Shown here: piece after piece, positions 60,556-64,000 of the stretch
Layout: each line of letters starts with the position of its first letter
Numbering within the stretch: the first letter of the stretch is position 1
DNA from: Taxillus chinensis
Taxonomy: Eukaryota > Streptophyta > Magnoliopsida > Santalales > Loranthaceae
Direction of reading: 5' to 3'
Assembly: GCA_023512835.1 (NCBI GenBank)
Contig: CM042086.1
Span: forward strand, 4,441,799 to 4,505,798
Length of the DNA: 64,000 nt
Program-made: the position numbers and the translations under genes
The notes under the pieces: generated by a model
Told to the model about the DNA's origin: nothing
What the model saw: the letters and a program-made list of their open reading frames with translations, nothing else
Database searches by the model: none

Positions 60556-60841
60556 GCATTCGGTGCAGTTTCTTTAAATTTTTAGTTAAATTTGCTTATA
60601 TGAAACAATATAGGCCACAAATTATACTCGAGATTTGTATTTTAAATACAAACTTTGTTAAAACCCAAACATCGAAGCACCGATTATTTAAATTTAACCA
60701 AATTTAGATAGTTGGTGTCTCGATATTTGGGTTTTAATAAAATTTGTATTGAAAACACAGATCTCGAGTATAATTTATGACCCATATTGTTCCATGTAGA
60801 CAAATTTAGCTAAAAATTTAAAGAGGCTGCACCTGATGCTC
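60556..60841. mobile_element. Fold-back PIF/Harbinger-type MITE (~286 bp)
   Basis: Left end GCATTCGGTGCAGTTTCTTTA and right end TAAAGAGGCTGCACCTGATGCTC, with TAA at 60553-60555 and 60842-60844. The arms pair along their length: ATTATACTCGAGATTTGTAT with ACAGATCTCGAGTATAATTT, and AAACCCAAACATCGAAGCACC with GGTGTCTCGATATTTGGGTTT. Part of the left terminus is lost. Confidence 0.8.
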
Positions 60842-60844
60842 TAA

Positions 60845-62000
60845 TAATAGTCAATTTAAAAGTTCCATTTATTTATGGAGGTTATTTATAATTGGGAATG
60901 TATTTTGCAATTAAATTTTAGAAGTTCTAATGTCTTATATTAATTCTGTCATTTTATTATAAAAGTGTTTAAGTTATTTAATAACATTGATACTTTTTAA
61001 TTTATCCTTTTATCTGACACTTGCTTAATTACTTTCCACAATCATTTGTTTATATTATGTGAGCTTCTTGTAACTCTCAACTTTAATTTACTAAACTTCA
61101 AATTGACACCTATCTTAACAACTTCAACCTTCTTGTTGTATTCAATAATCAATTGGCACCACTCTTACCAATTTTAACCTTCTTGTTACATTCAGACTTC
61201 AATTGTATCTCTCTTCTCTTCGACTTCCTTGTTATATTCTCTAATCTCTCCATTAATAGCTCAACTTTGAGCACTCTCTTGCCAACATCAAGGCTTGATA
61301 GCGACCTCACCAACTCCTCATCTTATCATTTCCTCTTTCTAACATTTTCGATTCTATCAAATGTCTATTTCCATAATTAGCTCCCAAATTGTGTAATTTC
61401 AATGGCTTCAATCATGGATTTAATATTATAGTCATCCCCAACATTGTGGTTCATAATGGGTTCAATAAGGGTTTTACTCTGACTTTTCGCATTACAAACC
61501 CATAATCAACTTTTTTCCATTTGCCACAATAATGAAGTAGTTATTTGGTTCTTTGTTATCTTTTGTTTCTTTTTTTTTGTTTTAATTGATATAGTTTAGT
61601 TTTTAATCAATTATTCTTTTCCCTACTTATAATTTGTTGACCTTGGCATTTTAGGAACAATGAATGCCCTTGAATAACTAACTTAGGGTTTTCTTATTTT
61701 GGAAATAGATTTGAGTTTTTTTGTTTTGAATACTAGTATATGTTTAATTATAAAGCTATGGATAGAGTTTTTTTTGCTATTGTTTTATCCATTAAAGGCA
61801 GGAAAACTTAAATTTTATTGGTGAAATGAAGTAATTGTATGGTAAGAAATATGTTATTGTTAATTGCATGTTTCTAAATATAACGTTTTTAATTTTGTTT
61901 AGGCCTTCCTCAAAGATTCTGTGATGACAACAATAGCTCCACCATGGTTGTTTCTTCTCTTATACAATTACCTCATTTACAACTTCAGGTTTTTGAGGTT

Positions 62001-62052
<52 letters not shown>

Positions 62053-64000
62053 CACATACACATTCACTTGTGTGTTTATATTTTACTTTTATTTTCCCCT
62101 TAAAAAGTGCAACAACATTATATTATTGTAAAGTTTTCTTTAACGTTGTTTCCAACTAAGTAATGAATAAGTTGGTAGTTACAAAGATGTTAGGTTTTTT
62201 TTAATATCAAAAGTAGTAAACGACTCATAGTTTTAAATTTTAATTCCTAAAGAGGGCTTTCTAGAATTGGAAATTGGAACATGATAGCTAGTTTTTCATG
62301 CTAAAAGTATTTACAATGGTCATAGCTAAAATTGGTAAGCTAAATCTAAAATTAGCTTACTACAATATTCTTAGCTATAACGTTAGATAATCATGCTCCA
62401 ATGTTACATTCTTTTTTCTCTTAACTATAATTTTCTCAATTTATCATTATCCATCCACAACAATTACACAACTATATATTATTTTATCTTCCACCACAAT
62501 TATCAAACTTAAATTGAAAAAAATACAAAAAATAATATCAAAACTTTCATTTTTTTATTTTTTTAAAATTATATAATATATTCTTTCTTACTTTCTTTTT
62601 TGAGAAATGATACTTGCAGTTCCAGGGACTGTAATTTAAGCATTTAATGAAATACACCCGTGTAGAAAACCATTCTTTTTTCATTTGTTTCCACCACATG
62701 AGAGATATTTTAAGTTTGTAGTTTAGAGGGGGGGGGGGAGGGGGGAGTTAGGGCAAAGAAAACAACAAAAATATTTTTTCTTTTTTGTATTTGAATATCA
62801 CTTGTTTTCAAAAATAAATAATAAAAACACCCTTAAAACAATAATTACATGGTGTTTTCTATGTTCAAATATGGAAAACAAATTTCGAAAATAGGAACAA
62901 ACATGCTTTAAGGTACACGTGTTTTTTAACAACCTGCCTTTTATGATTAGTAACTTTTATTTAGTTTGATAAAAAAAATTAAAGTTAATTAATTAGGTAA
63001 TACATCATACCAATATACTTATCGTATTTACTAATTAATAAAAACAAACTTATTCACTTTGTATAATTTTTGTAATTAAAGTTTAAATTAATTTCCAAAA
63101 AATCAATACTAAAAACCTAACAACTAAAAATCTAAAATCTAAGAGGCATTTGGTGCATGTTTTTATTTTTGTATTTTAGTTTCATAATTTTTACCTTATT
63201 GAAATTGAAGTTTGAATATTGATTTTATAAAAGAAAATTTGTTTTGTAAGAAAAAGAATATGTTTGAAAAAGTTTTTTTTTTAAATCGGATTTCACATAA
63301 ATTGGAAAAAATATTAGTGGATTCAAGTACTAAAGTAGAAAAAAAAAAGATAAAATCAATAAATTAGGTCACACACAAAAATTAAATTTATATTAAAAAT
63401 GAAAAGATATTTTCAAAAACAACCCACTTCATTTAAATCAAAAATTGAATGCAAATTAAAATTGTATAGAAAACATAAAATCAATAGTGAGGCCCTTGTT
63501 TTTTTTATTTTTCTCGACTCTGAATCATGTGTTGAGTGGCACGTATCAAACAACATATAAAAAACTTATTCATGTCATTTGGTTTTCTTACGGGCACTTT
63601 AGGATGTGTTCAAATTGAATTTAGGTGGGAAAACTAATTAAATTTGCTATTTTGTTAATTTTGATACATTGTGATCTCTCAAGTAGTTTAAACATGGTTT
63701 ACGTTTTCAAAAAAAAGAGTTTAGGAGTTGATTGCATGTAAAAAAAATTAGTACCCCCACAATGCTCTTTTGGTACCTATCTTAAGAGAGAAAGTTTCTA
63801 CTTTATTTTAATTGCTTTTTTTTTAATTTTCATTTTTCTACAATTAAGTTCATTTGACTTAGGCTTTCTACCCTTTTAATTTTCAAAATTGTTTGTTAAG
63901 GTTATAGTTATGTTCAATTATCCTAAAAAAAAGTCTAAGGAGGCTTCTAAACAATGAAGTATTTATAAGTCCTAAGTCGATTTAAAATTTCTAATCTTGT
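60845..64000. other. AT-rich intergenic DNA to the window edge
   Basis: No gene is supported. Contains a TA/CATA microsatellite (62003-62060), a G-rich run (62727-62746), fold-back-like AGCTAAAATT../..TTAGCTATAA words near 62320-62390, and Ttttgttttc-type repeat words at 62800-62885. Confidence 0.5.
62003..62060. repeat. TA / CATA / CACA compound microsatellite
   Basis: About 19 TA units followed by CATATA and CACACA units. Confidence 0.9.

Overview
The window is nuclear DNA of a flowering plant, most likely a eudicot. It is strongly AT-rich. The genes have introns with GT..AG borders, the protein families are plant-type (PLS-class PPR, DUF604 glycosyltransferase, plant polygalacturonase, Gnk2/DUF26), and the intergenic space is filled with plant transposons. 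There is no sign of prokaryotic, organellar or viral organisation, and I see no rRNA, tRNA or CRISPR array.

Genes, left to right. (1) 1214-9393, minus: the first seven coding exons of an organelle-targeted type IA DNA topoisomerase, with the 3' exons beyond the left edge. Its 4.4 kb intron holds the 3' end of a LINE, and its leader region carries a ~290 bp tandem duplication. (2) 20103-23218, minus: a complete three-exon DUF604/GT31-like Golgi glycosyltransferase (517 aa). (3) 37513-39963, plus: an intronless PLS-type pentatricopeptide repeat protein (816 aa) with E/E+ ends. (4) 44316-46542, minus: a complete six-exon GH28 polygalacturonase-like protein (468 aa) with a 7-codon first exon. (5) 55101-56434, plus: a complete six-exon plastid-targeted NTF2-like protein (283 aa), followed by degenerate copies of its last exon and by a ~1.5 kb tandem repeat. 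Two weaker candidates are a broken small-protein ORF (54289-54527, minus) and a two-exon 98-codon ORF (59805-60428, minus). The genes do not form an operon or pathway; they are independent nuclear loci.

Transposons dominate the rest. Several insertions can be defined to the base by target-site duplications. Two diverged ~2.6 kb solo LTRs of one family lie at 12193-14796 (TSD TAAAA) and 33703-36393 (TSD ATTAG). A 492 bp TRIM-like element lies inside the second one at 34382-34873 (TSD CAATA). That solo LTR itself lies inside a PIF/Harbinger-type element (33312-36567, TSD TTA), giving a three-level nest. At least six more elements with GAGCAT-type ends and TTA/TAA duplications are present. One of them (31881-32668) carries a recognisable antisense piece of a Gnk2/DUF26 gene and is therefore a Pack-TIR element. 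Several other elements have AT-rich ends and GC-rich cores of unknown origin.

Parts of the sequence look technically suspicious: a 243-base poly-T run, a 203-base homopolymer-laden spacer between two near-identical 1.5 kb units, and poly-C or poly-G runs next to short duplications. Haplotype stacking or gap-filling artefacts should be excluded before biology is read into them.
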